Notes: generated by a model from the letters alone, not told the origin. A stretch of 64,000 nt of DNA from Levilactobacillus yonginensis (GCF_003946265.1 NZ_RHNO01000001.1:211327-275326); one strand, 5' to 3'; shown: positions 32,848 to 43,206, counted from the first letter of the stretch. Numbers and translations are program-made.

Positions 32848-32922
32848 GTGGTGCCCTAAATTTCATTGTTGGTGCTTTCACATATTGCAATGAAATAAAG
32901 TAAGTGTTATAACAAAGAAGGA

Positions 32923-32936
32923 TGAAAACGATTACA
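32923..32936 (+). promoter_or_regulatory. cre box upstream of aspD
   Basis: TGAAAACGATTACA matches TGWNANCGNTNWCA at every defined position, about 120 bp before aspD. A 9-bp inverted repeat ATTTCATTG / CAATGAAAT (32860-32896) lies just upstream. Confidence 0.75.
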
Positions 32937-33056
32937 GAGCCCCGCAAGCTTAAATTGTTGAATCCACAACTACTGGCCAGTAGAAAAAAATATACTTAAC
33001 GTGTTTCTTCTTATAACTTGAACCGATTATTTGAGTTTTGAAGAAGGGCGTTAGAA

Positions 33057-34727
33057 ATGAGGGCTATTCTTATGACTGTCAAAGATGTTGTGGCAAATGC
33101 TGATTTAGCTACTTTTAATAAGATTGACGAATCAGGTTTAGACAAATTCACCAAACTATCAAATTTCGAAGTTTCTGCAATTTTCCTGGAATACGCTGCA
33201 AAGAACATCAGAAATAACCGGGTTATCAACGCCGGCCGTGGGAATCCTAACTGGATCAACACGACTGCCCGTCTGGCTAACCAAAAGTTAGTTAACTTCG
33301 GTGTTGAAGAATCAAAGCGTACCTTTGAACGTGATGATGGTGCCATGGCCGGCTTTATTGAAGGCGAAGGCGTTGCTGATCGTTTCTTAGCTACCTTATC
33401 AGATACGGATTCAACTGATCAATTCCTACGTTCTGCATTCGACTACTGTGTCGACAAGTTAGGTTTTGATAAGGATGCATTCGTTAAAGAATTATTAGAC
33501 GGAGTAATTGGTAACAACTACCCTGTTCCTTCTCGTGCACTCAAATACACGGAACAAATTTTGAACGCTTACTTACAAAAGAACTTATACAAGGGTGTCG
33601 ACCTGGCTGGTGAGACTGATGTCTTCCCAACTGAAGGTGGGACTGCCGCAATGGTTTACTTATTCCAAGAATTAAAGCAATCACATATTTTAAACCCTGG
33701 TGACACTATTGCTATTAACTCACCAATCTTCACGCCTTACTTACAAATTCCTGAATTAGCAGAATACAACTTGAAGATCGTTAAGTTGGCTGCTGACGAA
33801 GATGACAACTGGCAGATGACTGACGAGCAAATGGATACTTTGAAGGACCCATCTATCAAGGGCTTCTTCGATGTTAACCCTACTAACCCTTCAGCTCGTG
33901 CCTACAGTCCTCACACTCTTGATAAGTTCAAAGAAGTCGTTGAAGCTAACCCTAACTTAGTGGTTATTTCAGATGATGTTTACGGAACCTTCGCAGATGA
34001 CTATCAATCAATCTACGCTGCTATTCCTCACAACACCCTGTTAGTTTACTCATTCTCTAAGCTTTACGGTGCAACTGGCCAACGCTTAGGTTTGATTGCT
34101 GCTAACAAGAACAACGTTTGCGACCGGATTATCAAGGAAGTTACGAACAACGATAAGTCCATCAAGGATGCTATGGAAGAACGTTACTCCATGGTCGTTC
34201 CAGAACCAAACGAAATGAAGTTTATTGACCGGACTGTTGCTGACAGCCGTGCTATCGGCCTGTACCATACTTCTGGTCTGTCAACTCCTCAACAAATCAT
34301 GATGGATCTGTTCGCTTTGAACAGCTTGATCACTGATGATGTTGATGATTACCTGTTGACTTCTAAGAAAGTCGTTAACTACCGTTACCACGCCCTTTGG
34401 GATGAAATCGGTGTTAACGTTGACAACTCACATGCCAACACGAAGTACTACACGTTGGTTGACATTTATGACTTGGTTGAAAAGGTTCATGGCGAAGAAT
34501 TTGGGAAGTACTTCCGTTCTCAATACTCTTACCTGAGCTTCCCATACAGATTAGCTAAGGAATTCGGTGCCGTTGTTATGGACGCTTCTGGATTTGGTGC
34601 TCGTAAGGGTTACGTCCGGATCTCATTAGCTAACTTAACTTCCGATGATTACCGCGATCTTGCTAAGTGCATTAAGTCATTGATCGACGAGTACTACATG
34701 GAATTTCAACAAGATCAAAAAGCATAA
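33057..34727 (+). CDS. aspD: Aspartate 4-decarboxylase (PLP-dependent, forms L-alanine)
   Basis: Converts cytosolic L-aspartate to L-alanine and CO2, consuming a proton. The 556-residue protein has an aminotransferase class I/II fold with the PLP lysine in YSFSKLYGATGQRLGL, the substrate-facing Asn/Asp/Tyr in FFDVNPTNPSARAYS and VVISDDVYGTF, and the long N-terminal extension that marks AspD among aminotransferases. Two starts are possible: ATG 33057 behind GAAGGG, or ATG 33072 behind GAGGG. The codon set is more uniform than its neighbours', suggesting high expression. Paired with AspT it forms a proton-motive cycle: aspartate in, alanine out, proton consumed inside. Regulation may involve the upstream cre box and T-box. 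Confidence 0.93.
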   Translation: MRAILMTVKDVVANADLATFNKIDESGLDKFTKLSNFEVSAIFLEYAAKNIRNNRVINAGRGNPNWINTTARLANQKLVNFGVEESKRTFERDDGAMAGFIEGEGVADRFLATLSDTDSTDQFLRSAFDYCVDKLGFDKDAFVKELLDGVIGNNYPVPSRALKYTEQILNAYLQKNLYKGVDLAGETDVFPTEGGTAAMVYLFQELKQSHILNPGDTIAINSPIFTPYLQIPELAEYNLKIVKLAADEDDNWQMTDEQMDTLKDPSIKGFFDVNPTNPSARAYSPHTLDKFKEVVEANPNLVVISDDVYGTFADDYQSIYAAIPHNTLLVYSFSKLYGATGQRLGLIAANKNNVCDRIIKEVTNNDKSIKDAMEERYSMVVPEPNEMKFIDRTVADSRAIGLYHTSGLSTPQQIMMDLFALNSLITDDVDDYLLTSKKVVNYRYHALWDEIGVNVDNSHANTKYYTLVDIYDLVEKVHGEEFGKYFRSQYSYLSFPYRLAKEFGAVVMDASGFGARKGYVRISLANLTSDDYRDLAKCIKSLIDEYYMEFQQDQKA

Positions 34728-34756
34728 AAAATAATCACGTTTAGGAAGTAATTACT

Positions 34757-36403
34757 ATGGGCGCAATAGCTAGTTTTATGGTGGCAACACCAGTATTCTC
34801 AATCTTCATTTGTCTAGCTTTGGGATATTTATTAGGTAAAGTAAAAATTGGTTCGTTTAATCTTGGGGCAACCGTTGGTGTTTTGATTGTTTCCTTGATT
34901 ATCGGCCAAATCGGGGCATTTACCCGTGATAAAGTTTTAGGTGCCATCTTCTTCGACTTCTTCATGTTTGCCGTTGGGTACCGAGTTGGACCTTCATTCA
35001 TTTCAAGTATGAAGAAATTCGGGACTAAGATCCTGATTTCCAGTTGTGTCTTCTTACTCTCAGCCTTCTTGGTTGCGTGGGCCTGCTTCGCAGCATTTCA
35101 CGTTGGACCAGGGATTGCTGCCGGGACCATTGCCGGTGCCTTAACGCAATCTGCTGTTATCGGGAGTTCTCTGGAAACCATTTCTAAGTTACCCGTTAGT
35201 GCGGCAGTCAGGGCAACCTACTCCGCACAGGTGCCAATTGTTTACGCTTTGACGTACGTATTTGGGACTATCGGTGTTCTGATCTTCTTGCGTGATATCG
35301 CACCAAAACTGTTGCATATCGACATCAAGAAGCAATCAACTGACGTTGCATTGAAGATGAACTTCCATACTGCAGCTCCAAGCCCTACTCGGGTACGGAC
35401 CTTTGCAATTCAAAGCGAATCTCGCTTCATTGGCTGGACAATGCCAATGTTGAAGAAGTCTATTGGCTTCGGTGTGAACGTTTTGGAAGCCTTTGACAGC
35501 GAAGGTAACAGTGTTGCTGACAACGACTACCTCTTACAAGCTGGTGACCGCATTACGTTGGCTGGTTATGCCGACAACGTCTCGCAAGCCATCAACGGTG
35601 AAGACGTCGCCGAAGTTCTAGGTCAAAAGACGCGTTTCAAAGAAAAAATGTTTGTTCTTGCTAAGAACTTTAACAAGAGCCAACTTGCTGAATTGAAGGC
35701 AGACAATGTCTTCATCAACATGTTCGATCCTAAAGACGGTCAAAAGCAAAAAGCTGATGAACTGAAGCCAGGTTCCATTATTGGACTGACCGGTGATACC
35801 AGCAACAGTGGTAAGTTATTGCATACCATGGGCTTATGGCGGTCTGACCGGGACGCTATCAACTTTGCACTCTTCTGTTTCGGGATTGCAATCAGTGCCC
35901 TCTTAGGGATTGCCGGCTTCAAGGTTAACGGTATTCCATTGCAATTAGGTGATGGGACTGCCAGTCTGTTGATGGGGTTAGCATTGAGTATCTGGGTTAA
36001 CCGTTATCAATACCTTGAATCCATTCCTGACAGTGTCAGTGGATTCTTCCAAAGCTTAGGCTTGAACTTATTCATCGTTACTGTTGGATTGAACGCTGCG
36101 CGGACGTTTACGAGCGCCTTCCAGTCATTGGGGATCAGTATCTTCTTGATTGGTGCTATTATCTCCATCGTGCCACATATTATTACCCTGTACATTGGTA
36201 AGTATGTCCTGCACATGGAACCAATTGCACTGATTGGGTCATTGACTGGGGCAGATACGTTGTCCGCTGGACTGAACGCCATTTCAGAACGTGCTGGAGA
36301 TGTCGGTGGTCCATACTACGCGGCTACCGTGGCTCCTGCATATGTAATTGGTAACATTGTCTTAACGCTGCTTGGACCTATCTTCTTAGTTCTCTTGAGC
36401 TAA
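34757..36403 (+). CDS. aspT: Aspartate:alanine antiporter
   Basis: A 548-residue membrane protein of the aspartate:alanine exchanger family: an N-terminal helical block (about residues 1-165), a large central cytosolic region (about 180-370) with TrkA-C-like domains, and a C-terminal block of four to five helices (about 375-548). The electrogenic exchange of aspartate(1-) for alanine generates membrane potential, while AspD consumes the proton. It follows aspD by 29 bp, shares its codon style and ends at a terminator. Segments such as AGTIAGALTQSAVIGSS and TGADTLSAGLNAI are the paired family motifs. Confidence 0.93.
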   Translation: MGAIASFMVATPVFSIFICLALGYLLGKVKIGSFNLGATVGVLIVSLIIGQIGAFTRDKVLGAIFFDFFMFAVGYRVGPSFISSMKKFGTKILISSCVFLLSAFLVAWACFAAFHVGPGIAAGTIAGALTQSAVIGSSLETISKLPVSAAVRATYSAQVPIVYALTYVFGTIGVLIFLRDIAPKLLHIDIKKQSTDVALKMNFHTAAPSPTRVRTFAIQSESRFIGWTMPMLKKSIGFGVNVLEAFDSEGNSVADNDYLLQAGDRITLAGYADNVSQAINGEDVAEVLGQKTRFKEKMFVLAKNFNKSQLAELKADNVFINMFDPKDGQKQKADELKPGSIIGLTGDTSNSGKLLHTMGLWRSDRDAINFALFCFGIAISALLGIAGFKVNGIPLQLGDGTASLLMGLALSIWVNRYQYLESIPDSVSGFFQSLGLNLFIVTVGLNAARTFTSAFQSLGISIFLIGAIISIVPHIITLYIGKYVLHMEPIALIGSLTGADTLSAGLNAISERAGDVGGPYYAATVAPAYVIGNIVLTLLGPIFLVLLS

Positions 36404-36507
36404 TTGAGTTTGGTTCGCAGAATAGGCCTTTCCCCGGGACGAGGCGCCTAACCACCCAGTCCTAGAAAAGGTAAGAGCATCGCAGTTAAATATGTCACAG
36501 CTCCTTT

Positions 36508-36547
36508 AAAAAAGATAAGGCTCGAATTTGGGTTTTATCTTTTTTTT
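36508..36547 (+). terminator. Terminator of the aspD-aspT operon
   Basis: AAAAAAGATAA pairs with TTATCTTTTTTT around a loop of about 17 nt. Confidence 0.75.
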
Positions 36548-36613
36548 GGAAAAATTTATTAAATAGTCTTAATGGTTTATGACCAACACTCACAGACTGG
36601 AGATGTTAATATA

Positions 36614-38389
36614 ATGAAGAGAACATGTTATGCCGGATTAGTTGATACTGATTTATTGGATCAAGAGGTTGTTTTGAAGGGCTGGGTTCAAAAACGTCGG
36701 GACCTGGGTAATCTGATTTTCGTTGACTTGCGGGACCGTGAAGGAATCGTGCAATTGGTCTTTAGTCAAGAATTTAGTGCGGATGCACTAGCAGTTGCGG
36801 ATGGTTTACGTAGTGAGTACGTGATTGAAATCAAAGGGACCGTTAAAAAACGGGCCAGAGATGGCGTTAATCCCAATATCAAGACTGGTCAGGTGGAAGT
36901 GGAAGTTCACGAAGCCAAACTCTTAGCTGCTGCTGAGACGCCACCATTCTATATTGAAGATGGCAACAACGTGTCTGATGAATTGCGGTTGAAGTACCGG
37001 TATCTTGATTTACGCCGGCCAGAAATGCAGCATAATATCAAGACGCGGAGTCTAATCATGCGGGCTACTCGGAATTACTTGGATACGCACGACTTCTTCG
37101 ATATTGAAACGCCAGATTTAACGGCGTCAACGCCCGAAGGGGCCCGGGATTACTTAGTACCATCCCGAGTTTATCCAGGCCATTTCTACGCCTTACCACA
37201 GTCGCCACAGCTGTTTAAACAGTTGCTGATGGGGTCGGGATTTGACCGTTACTACCAAATTGCCCGTTGCTTCCGTGACGAAGATTTACGGGGCGACCGC
37301 CAACCAGAATTTACGCAAATTGACTTGGAAACGAGTTTCTTGGAAGCCGACGAGATTCAAAGTATCGTTGAAGGCCTCCTGAAGCAAGTGATGCATGATG
37401 TTCTGGGGAAGGATATCAAGACGCCATTCCAGCGGATCGAATGGCAGGAAGCCATGGATCGTTTCGGTTCAGACAAGCCAGATGTTCGATTTGATATGGA
37501 ACTGCACGACCTCTCTGACATCGTGAAAGACCTGGACTTCAAGGTCTTCCATGACGCTGTTAGCAATGGTGGCTTCGTGAAGGCCATTTGTGTTCCTGGT
37601 GGGGCTGACAAATACTCTCGCAAGGATCTCGATACGAAGACGCAGTACGTTGAACGCTTTGGTGCCAAGGGAATTGCTTGGGTCAAGGTCACAGACGACG
37701 GCTTTACTGGACCAACTAGCAAGTTCGTTGCCGGTAAAGAAGCTGAAATTAGTGCGGCACTTGGTGCAAATGCGGGCGACCTGATTCTGTTCATTGCGGA
37801 CAGCTTTAAGGTGGTTTCAGACACCCTGGGTTACCTGCGGAAGTCGATCGCCAAGGAAATGGGTATGATCGACGAGTCTCAATTTGCTTACTTGTGGGTC
37901 GTTAACTGGCCACTGTTTGAATATGATGAAGGCATTAAGCGGTGGATCGCCGCTCACCATCCATTCACCATGCCAAACGAAGAGGACCTGCATTACCTAG
38001 AGGAGGGTGAAAACCCACATCTGGCTCATGCGCAAAGCTATGACATTGTTTTGAATGGGTACGAAATTGGTGGGGGATCCATCCGGATTCACACCCGTGA
38101 GGTTCAAGAAAAGATGTTCAGAGCGCTTGGATTTACCAAGGAACGGGCTGAACGGAACTTTGGTTTCTTGATTCACGCTTTCGATATGGGCTTCCCACCT
38201 CATGGTGGCTTGGCGATTGGACTGGATCGTTTTGCCATGATTCTGTCTGGCAGTAAGAATATCCGTGACGTGATTGCCTTCCCTAAGAACTCCAAGGCAA
38301 CGGAGCCACTGACCAACGCGCCAGAAACGGTATCCGCTGATCAGCTGGAAGCGTTAGGCTTGGCTGTTGTGAAACAGGACAAGGACTAG
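36614..38389 (+). CDS. aspS: Aspartyl-tRNA synthetase
   Basis: A 591-residue class IIb synthetase charging tRNA-Asp. Domains: an N-terminal OB anticodon-binding fold (about 1-105, [20 protein letters not shown]), catalytic core with motif 2 ([19 protein letters not shown]) and motif 3 ([14 protein letters not shown]), and the bacterial GAD insertion (about 290-410). Complete and normal in length. I chose ATG 36614; the longer frame from 36572 adds a nonconserved leader. In most lactobacilli aspS follows hisS; here it stands alone behind aspT, after a terminator. It may be a second copy serving cells whose aspartate pool is drained by AspD, or the only copy relocated. Confidence 0.93.
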   Translation: MKRTCYAGLVDTDLLDQEVVLKGWVQKRRDLGNLIFVDLRDREGIVQLVFSQEFSADALAVADGLRSEYVIEIKGTVKKRARDGVNPNIKTGQVEVEVHEAKLLAAAETPPFYIEDGNNVSDELRLKYRYLDLRRPEMQHNIKTRSLIMRATRNYLDTHDFFDIETPDLTASTPEGARDYLVPSRVYPGHFYALPQSPQLFKQLLMGSGFDRYYQIARCFRDEDLRGDRQPEFTQIDLETSFLEADEIQSIVEGLLKQVMHDVLGKDIKTPFQRIEWQEAMDRFGSDKPDVRFDMELHDLSDIVKDLDFKVFHDAVSNGGFVKAICVPGGADKYSRKDLDTKTQYVERFGAKGIAWVKVTDDGFTGPTSKFVAGKEAEISAALGANAGDLILFIADSFKVVSDTLGYLRKSIAKEMGMIDESQFAYLWVVNWPLFEYDEGIKRWIAAHHPFTMPNEEDLHYLEEGENPHLAHAQSYDIVLNGYEIGGGSIRIHTREVQEKMFRALGFTKERAERNFGFLIHAFDMGFPPHGGLAIGLDRFAMILSGSKNIRDVIAFPKNSKATEPLTNAPETVSADQLEALGLAVVKQDKD

Positions 38390-38680
38390 CTAGAACGTGT
38401 CGGCCGCAATGGCCAGATCCCCCGCGTTGAAAAATAAAAGCTTGCGGGGCTATCTTGGGTTTCATGATCAGTGGCAATGACGGTTCAGTCTTGAGGTTGT
38501 CTAAGTTGCGTGAAAGCAAGAAATTTTGGGTCGACTGAATTGACGCGGACGGATTCGTCTGGTCATTGAGGGAAAATACGAGTTAATTTTCAATTATTAA
38601 TAACAGGATAGATGTATTATCAATACTTGGAAACTGGCTCACTTATTTTAAGAATTACCATTGTTTAACTTACTTGTACT
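38390..38680. other. Intergenic gap without a recognised gene
   Basis: Contains a hairpin CCCCGC/GCGGGG (about 38419-38447) right after aspS. Nothing else is recognisable up to the terminator at 38681. Confidence 0.5.
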
Positions 38681-38721
38681 GGCCTGAGAAACCGCGGTTT
38701 AATTTCTCAGGCCAGTTTTTT
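38681..38721 (+). terminator. Rho-independent terminator
   Basis: GGCCTGAGAAA pairs with TTTCTCAGGCC across 10-11 nt, followed by AGT8. Confidence 0.85.
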
Positions 38722-38880
38722 TTGCGTTGGATTCTTTAGATACTTTTAACCAAGTACGAGAGTGGCGGTATTTCAAGGATACTAAATAATCCATCGTGGG
38801 GTTATTAAGAAATTTAACTGATTTATTAACAATTTAGTTTATACTAGCTGAACGCAAAAACTTCAGAGAGGTGAACTGAA

Positions 38881-39561
38881 TTGAGAGAAACAGCTTTTCC
38901 CGCCCACGAGCAATTAATTTTTGGGTGCGGATTAACTATGGTTGCTGGTGGCTTGGACGCGTACTCCTATCTGGTCCACGGGCAGGTCTTTGCTGGTTTA
39001 CAGACTGGGAACCTGATTTTATTGGGGACCAGCTTGAGCCACCTACAATTTACCGCTGGTGGGCGCTATTTGGCGTCACTACTGGCTTTTGCATTGGGGA
39101 CGATCATTGTTCGCGTCCTGCAACACATCCTTGAGAAGCGGCGAGTAAATCGTCAATTAGTGGTGTTGAGTTATATGCTGGTGCTACTAGTAGCGGTTTT
39201 ACTTCTGGGGCAGCAACTTCCCGGTTTCTTAGTTGCAGCACTATTATCCTTAGCTGCCGCCGCGGAGCTGCAGGAATTCCGGCAGATTAAAGGGATGCCC
39301 TTTACGCCGTTGATGATGACAGGAAATGTGCGCCGACTTTCTGAGTCCGCTTACGATGGCGTACGCTACCGTGACAAGGCGGCTCGTGGCCGGGCACTGG
39401 ATACTGCCACCTTAATGCTCAGTTTTATCACTGGGGCCTTCTTGGTGGGTTTGTTTACGAAGACGCTGGGGAATTGGGCGTTGATTATCCCGGTGCTGAT
39501 TGTATTGGGGCTGGCAATCTGGCTTTATGAGCAGACGCGCCAACGTAAATGGAAACATTAA
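38881..39561 (+). CDS. DUF1275 (YoaK-like) membrane protein
   Basis: A 226-residue integral membrane protein with about six helices. The family marks are the N-terminal TMVAGGLDAYSYLVHGQVFAG segment (helix with an invariant Gly-x-Asp) followed by LQTGNLILLG, and the later MTGNVRRL. The family has no settled function. It starts with TTG behind AGAGAGGTGA. It stands alone between terminators. Confidence 0.85.
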   Translation: MRETAFPAHEQLIFGCGLTMVAGGLDAYSYLVHGQVFAGLQTGNLILLGTSLSHLQFTAGGRYLASLLAFALGTIIVRVLQHILEKRRVNRQLVVLSYMLVLLVAVLLLGQQLPGFLVAALLSLAAAAELQEFRQIKGMPFTPLMMTGNVRRLSESAYDGVRYRDKAARGRALDTATLMLSFITGAFLVGLFTKTLGNWALIIPVLIVLGLAIWLYEQTRQRKWKH

Positions 39562-39624
39562 TCTTTAGATTTCTAATAACCAATAAGAATTAGATCTAGG
39601 AATAAATGATAAATTGGGTAACAC

Positions 39625-39677
39625 AAAAGCGGCTTCACGCTATTCTCATTACGAGAGTCGTGTGAAGCCGCTTTTGT
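39625..39677. terminator. Bidirectional terminator
   Basis: A stem of about 15 bp (CAAAAGCGGCTTCAC with GTGAAGCCGCTTTTG) with a loop of about 23 nt serves the rightward DUF1275 gene and has A/T tails on both sides. Confidence 0.85.
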
Positions 39678-39764
39678 TGTAAGTAATTCATGATTGATGC
39701 GTCAACCATCTGCAGTTGAGTTTACTGTGAAAAAGCTAGTCGTTGTTGCTAAATAGCAATCACA

Positions 39765-39896
39765 GTCGCAGGTTGGTAGGGCTGGCGTCAGCTGTGACAG
39801 TGGTGTTGGCTCGATGGTTTTTCAAGTCGAGGAGCAAGACCGAACTTTGGCTTGTTCCGGTCCCCACAGCAGACGTCAGCCCTACCAACCGGAGAC
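39765..39896 (+). repeat. Family A hairpin repeat, copy 4 (short)
   Basis: About 132 bp. The ends GTCGCAGGTTGGTAGGGCTG and CAGCCCTACCAACCGGAGAC pair closely; the internal GTCAGCTGTGACAGTGGTGTT and GTCCCCACAGC blocks are shared with the other copies. It lies between the DUF1275 terminator and the arylsulfotransferase stop. Confidence 0.8.
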
Positions 39897-39908
39897 AAAA
39901 AGGACAGC

Positions 39909-41636
39909 CTATTTAGTGGCGTCGAACTGATAAGCGGTACCGTAAAATGGTACGCGGTAAGCCCGGTAGGCGTATGCCTTAGAGGCCGCACTCTTCATCG
40001 TCACGTTGAAGACTTGCTTGCCTGACTGGGTGACTTCAATCGCGTTACTTTCTTTCCCGCCATTCTTGAAGCCAAAGTCGATCAGCACGTTGTCATTGGC
40101 CAATTTTTGCGCGTAACCAATGACCGGTGTGAAGTTGGTCTTACCCAGGGATTTGCCGTATGACCAGGTTTGTTTGATGGTCATCTTGTTAGCGTCCACG
40201 TGGTATTCGACCGCCTGTGAGTATTGGCCAGAGGTCTGTTTATTCCCATTGGTGACGTCAATGTTATTGTCGTAGAGCATGAAATCTTCACTGTTAGCGG
40301 TATTCTTACCACCATTATTCAGCAAATACAGCCCGTGTTGACCACCGGTAATCGTGGTGCCCTTGGTTGGTTTCAGCAGGTATTTACGGTAGGCCTTGGG
40401 CCAGGTAGCCTTCTTCTTGCCGCTGTAGATCCATTTGATATGGTCAGTCTTGTAATCCAGCTTCATAATCATATCTTGATTTCGGCTGGAAATGACGATT
40501 GATTTATCGTTTTTATCGTAGTCCACGGCGTTTTGGTGCAGCCAGTCAACTTTACCATCCAAGCCCTTCTTGAACTTGGTCCACATGGACTTCGGCAGGA
40601 GCTTCTTCATGTCGATGACCTTAACGATTTTCCCGGTCTTGTGGGACACCTCAATCATTGTATCTTCCTTATATTTCGAACCATCGGAGACGGTTGCCAG
40701 GAAGTTATGGTTGGGTAATTCAACCAAGTCGTGGTGAATGACCGTCGTTTCTGAACTGGCCTTGGCCGCAGCTTTGGAGATGCTACTCCCGTCGGAACTA
40801 CTGGTGCCAGCAGAGAAACTGTACTCTTTGTAGACCCGGCCCAGGTAGTCAGTTTCTAGGAGGTCGTTATAGACGTCCGAGTTCACATTTTTCTTAGAGA
40901 GCATCATGATGTGGCCGTTTGACCACTGCTCGATGGTGTGTTGCGAGTAGTTCGTGTCATACCATCGCACGGCGCCATCGGCATCAATGGCAAATGGTTG
41001 TTTCGTGGTTCGGTTCATGATGGTCAGCTTGTTTTTGCCGATTTCCATTTTATCCTTATCGTTCTTGGAGACCGTGACCTTGGCGTCTTTGATGTATTTT
41101 GGCAAGGAACCAGTCTGCATCGTGAGCGTCTTGGTCTTGGTTTTACCGCTCTTGGTAGTCGTGGTGATTTTTACCGTGTTGTTGGTATCTGCATACAGAC
41201 CGACCACGGGAACTTGGTGAGTCGTGGTGTAGCCGCCCTTAACGGTATTAGTGATGGATGTCTTGTCCGTCTTACCGACAACTGTATAGGTTACCTTGAC
41301 GGCGTCGTCAGTCTTAAACGTGACCAGCGCAGCGAGGGGCGAAGCGGCGTAGGGGTCGACCTTAACGAACGGACTGTCTAACGTATATTTATCGTTTTCA
41401 GCAGCGGCTTTATAGGTCGCCGTCAAGCTTTTCTGATCGTCCTGACGCGTGGTAATGAGCTTGGTGTCCAGATTCTTGGTGATCTGGGCCGTTGTCAGAA
41501 CGGGCTTGTTGTCCTTAATGTTGTAACTTTCCGGTTCCTTAGATGCGGACGAGGTCGAACAACCGGCCAGGCCAACCGTCAGAATCGCCAGGGAGGCAGC
41601 AGCAAGCGCTACCATCCGGGGGTGTTTGAATTGCAA
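39909..41636 (-). CDS. Aryl-sulfate sulfotransferase-like lipoprotein (AssT family)
   Basis: About 575 residues with a lipoprotein signal: hydrophobic stretch and lipobox LAGC (Cys about residue 26). After an N-terminal Ig-like beta region (about 70-170), the rest is a beta-propeller with AssT-like histidines in HHDLVELPNHNF, DWLHQNAVDYD followed by SSRNQD, and GGQHGLYLL. AssT transfers sulfate between phenols outside the cell. I prefer the TTG at 41636 as start because AAGGAG lies 9 nt upstream; an ATG at 41645 touches the same site. Such proteins in lactobacilli are of untested function. The intergenic side has an A-type repeat. Confidence 0.78.
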   Translation of the reverse strand: MQFKHPRMVALAAASLAILTVGLAGCSTSSASKEPESYNIKDNKPVLTTAQITKNLDTKLITTRQDDQKSLTATYKAAAENDKYTLDSPFVKVDPYAASPLAALVTFKTDDAVKVTYTVVGKTDKTSITNTVKGGYTTTHQVPVVGLYADTNNTVKITTTTKSGKTKTKTLTMQTGSLPKYIKDAKVTVSKNDKDKMEIGKNKLTIMNRTTKQPFAIDADGAVRWYDTNYSQHTIEQWSNGHIMMLSKKNVNSDVYNDLLETDYLGRVYKEYSFSAGTSSSDGSSISKAAAKASSETTVIHHDLVELPNHNFLATVSDGSKYKEDTMIEVSHKTGKIVKVIDMKKLLPKSMWTKFKKGLDGKVDWLHQNAVDYDKNDKSIVISSRNQDMIMKLDYKTDHIKWIYSGKKKATWPKAYRKYLLKPTKGTTITGGQHGLYLLNNGGKNTANSEDFMLYDNNIDVTNGNKQTSGQYSQAVEYHVDANKMTIKQTWSYGKSLGKTNFTPVIGYAQKLANDNVLIDFGFKNGGKESNAIEVTQSGKQVFNVTMKSAASKAYAYRAYRVPFYGTAYQFDATK

Positions 41637-41965
41637 ATGAGCCATCTCCTTAATAAAATTTCGAAAAAAGGAGAGACTGGTCACCAGACCAATCTCCCCC
41701 GCAAATTCTTTATGTAACACCTACAATCGTACACCTTGTCCGCTTTAGAGATGTTAACAAATCCTAACTTTTTTATGAATAACTTGTGAAGATGACAAAT
41801 AATCTTATGAAAACGGTAGTCGAAGGAGACGCTGTGACAATGGTTTGCGATGGATTGGGTGATGAAGTGAAGGGGCACAGCCTTAACCCAGGAAATATCA
41901 AAATTCAATGAATTTTAAAAAGTAATGAAGGCCTGACATGTTTGCTTAAGGACCTAAGTTGGAGA

Positions 41966-42005
41966 ACTAAAAAAGCGGCCATGATTTTCATCACAACCGC
42001 TTATC
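41966..42005 (-). terminator. Terminator after the first C39-like peptidase gene
   Basis: On the minus strand AAGCGG pairs with CCGCTT around a loop of about 20 nt and a T-rich tail follows. The remainder of the gap 41646-42061 contains only AT-rich promoter-like DNA for the arylsulfotransferase. Confidence 0.6.
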
Positions 42006-42061
42006 TTTTAAAACTTTAGTTGGTAGCCAAGGAATTTAATTTGGCCTAGCTCATGTCCGTG

Positions 42062-42994
42062 TTAGAAAATAGTCATAGCTTGCTTGCCGTATTCCTTCTT
42101 GAAGTTCTTCATAGATTCCCAACTGATGGCACCATGGTCGTACTTCATGTTCTTACCACCAGAGCCAGCTTTATCCTTAGAACTGTAGTACAGGGGATCG
42201 TTGACCTTGAATTTGCCGTTCTTGTAGCCAACGATGACCTTGCAGTGGTTCCGGTTCTTGTCGCCGTTCTTCTGGTAAGAAGAGTAACCGTAGAACAGAA
42301 CAGGGTAGCCACCTTGAACGTACATCTTGATGGTGTTCGCACTCGACTTAGAAATATTCTTCGTGTTCTTTGTCCAGTGGTGTGAGTACTTCGTCAACGC
42401 TGCGGCATTGATTACGTGACCGAAGCCAACCCCAGTATAGACGTTACCCTTTTGACCACCCTTGGTTGGGACCATTGGTAAGTGATTTTGGGCATAACGG
42501 AGGTTGACCTTGTTGCCGCGGTAACGAAGCAACATGGTCATGGCAGCGGAAGCACAGCCCCAAGGTGCGAAGACAGGCTTATATTGGCTGACGTAAGGGA
42601 CCTTCATGACCTTACTAGTCGTGCTCGTGGCTACAGCATGAGCGTTCACGTAACCTAAGTATTTCTTCTTAGAGTTGTACAGCCGGTAGTAGGTCCGACC
42701 GTTAGTCAACTTGTACTTGCCGTTGGCTTTGTAAGCCTTATGGAACAGCTTGTTTGAAGATGAAACGGCGTGCCATTTGTCCTGGTAGACCTTGTAGCCC
42801 TTTTTAACAAAGTGAATGCTATGTTTATAGGATTTCCAAGATTTGCTGGTTTGTACAGGCACCGTGGTAGTAGCAGCGCTGGCACTGACTTCAGCTGGGG
42901 CAGCCAGTGGCAGAACGCTACTGCCAAACATAATAGTGGCTAATAGAGCGGCACCACTACGAATTAAGCGCTTACTAAAATGTGGTTTATCCAT
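42062..42994 (-). CDS. Secreted C39-like cysteine peptidase with SH3-like surface repeat
   Basis: A 310-residue exported protein. The signal peptide ends near ASA at about residue 40. A region rich in Tyr and Lys (about 55-130) looks like the SLAP/SH3-type wall-binding repeat of lactobacillar surface proteins. The C-terminal Peptidase_C39_2-like domain (about 140-310) has the nucleophile in WGCASAA, His in NHCKVIVGY and Asp in VNDPLYY. It is probably attached to or acts at the cell wall; the substrate is unknown. AGGAGG precedes the ATG. A related gene lies 290 bp upstream on the same strand. Confidence 0.8.
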   Translation of the reverse strand: MDKPHFSKRLIRSGAALLATIMFGSSVLPLAAPAEVSASAATTTVPVQTSKSWKSYKHSIHFVKKGYKVYQDKWHAVSSSNKLFHKAYKANGKYKLTNGRTYYRLYNSKKKYLGYVNAHAVATSTTSKVMKVPYVSQYKPVFAPWGCASAAMTMLLRYRGNKVNLRYAQNHLPMVPTKGGQKGNVYTGVGFGHVINAAALTKYSHHWTKNTKNISKSSANTIKMYVQGGYPVLFYGYSSYQKNGDKNRNHCKVIVGYKNGKFKVNDPLYYSSKDKAGSGGKNMKYDHGAISWESMKNFKKEYGKQAMTIF

Positions 42995-43206
42995 GCGGAT
43001 TCCTCCTAAATATATGTATATCGACTAGGTACGCTTTTAATTGTACATCAAAATTGTTTAGGTAAACAATACTTTATAAAAAGAACATTACGCGGCTTAT
43101 AAAGTGGACTGAAATAGTCGCGAATTTAGCAGAACCCTGGTATTTAGGCCGCCAGAAGCCGGGCTCCCAAAACGAAATTTCCGATTAGGCCTAAATAATT
43201 GCTGAC

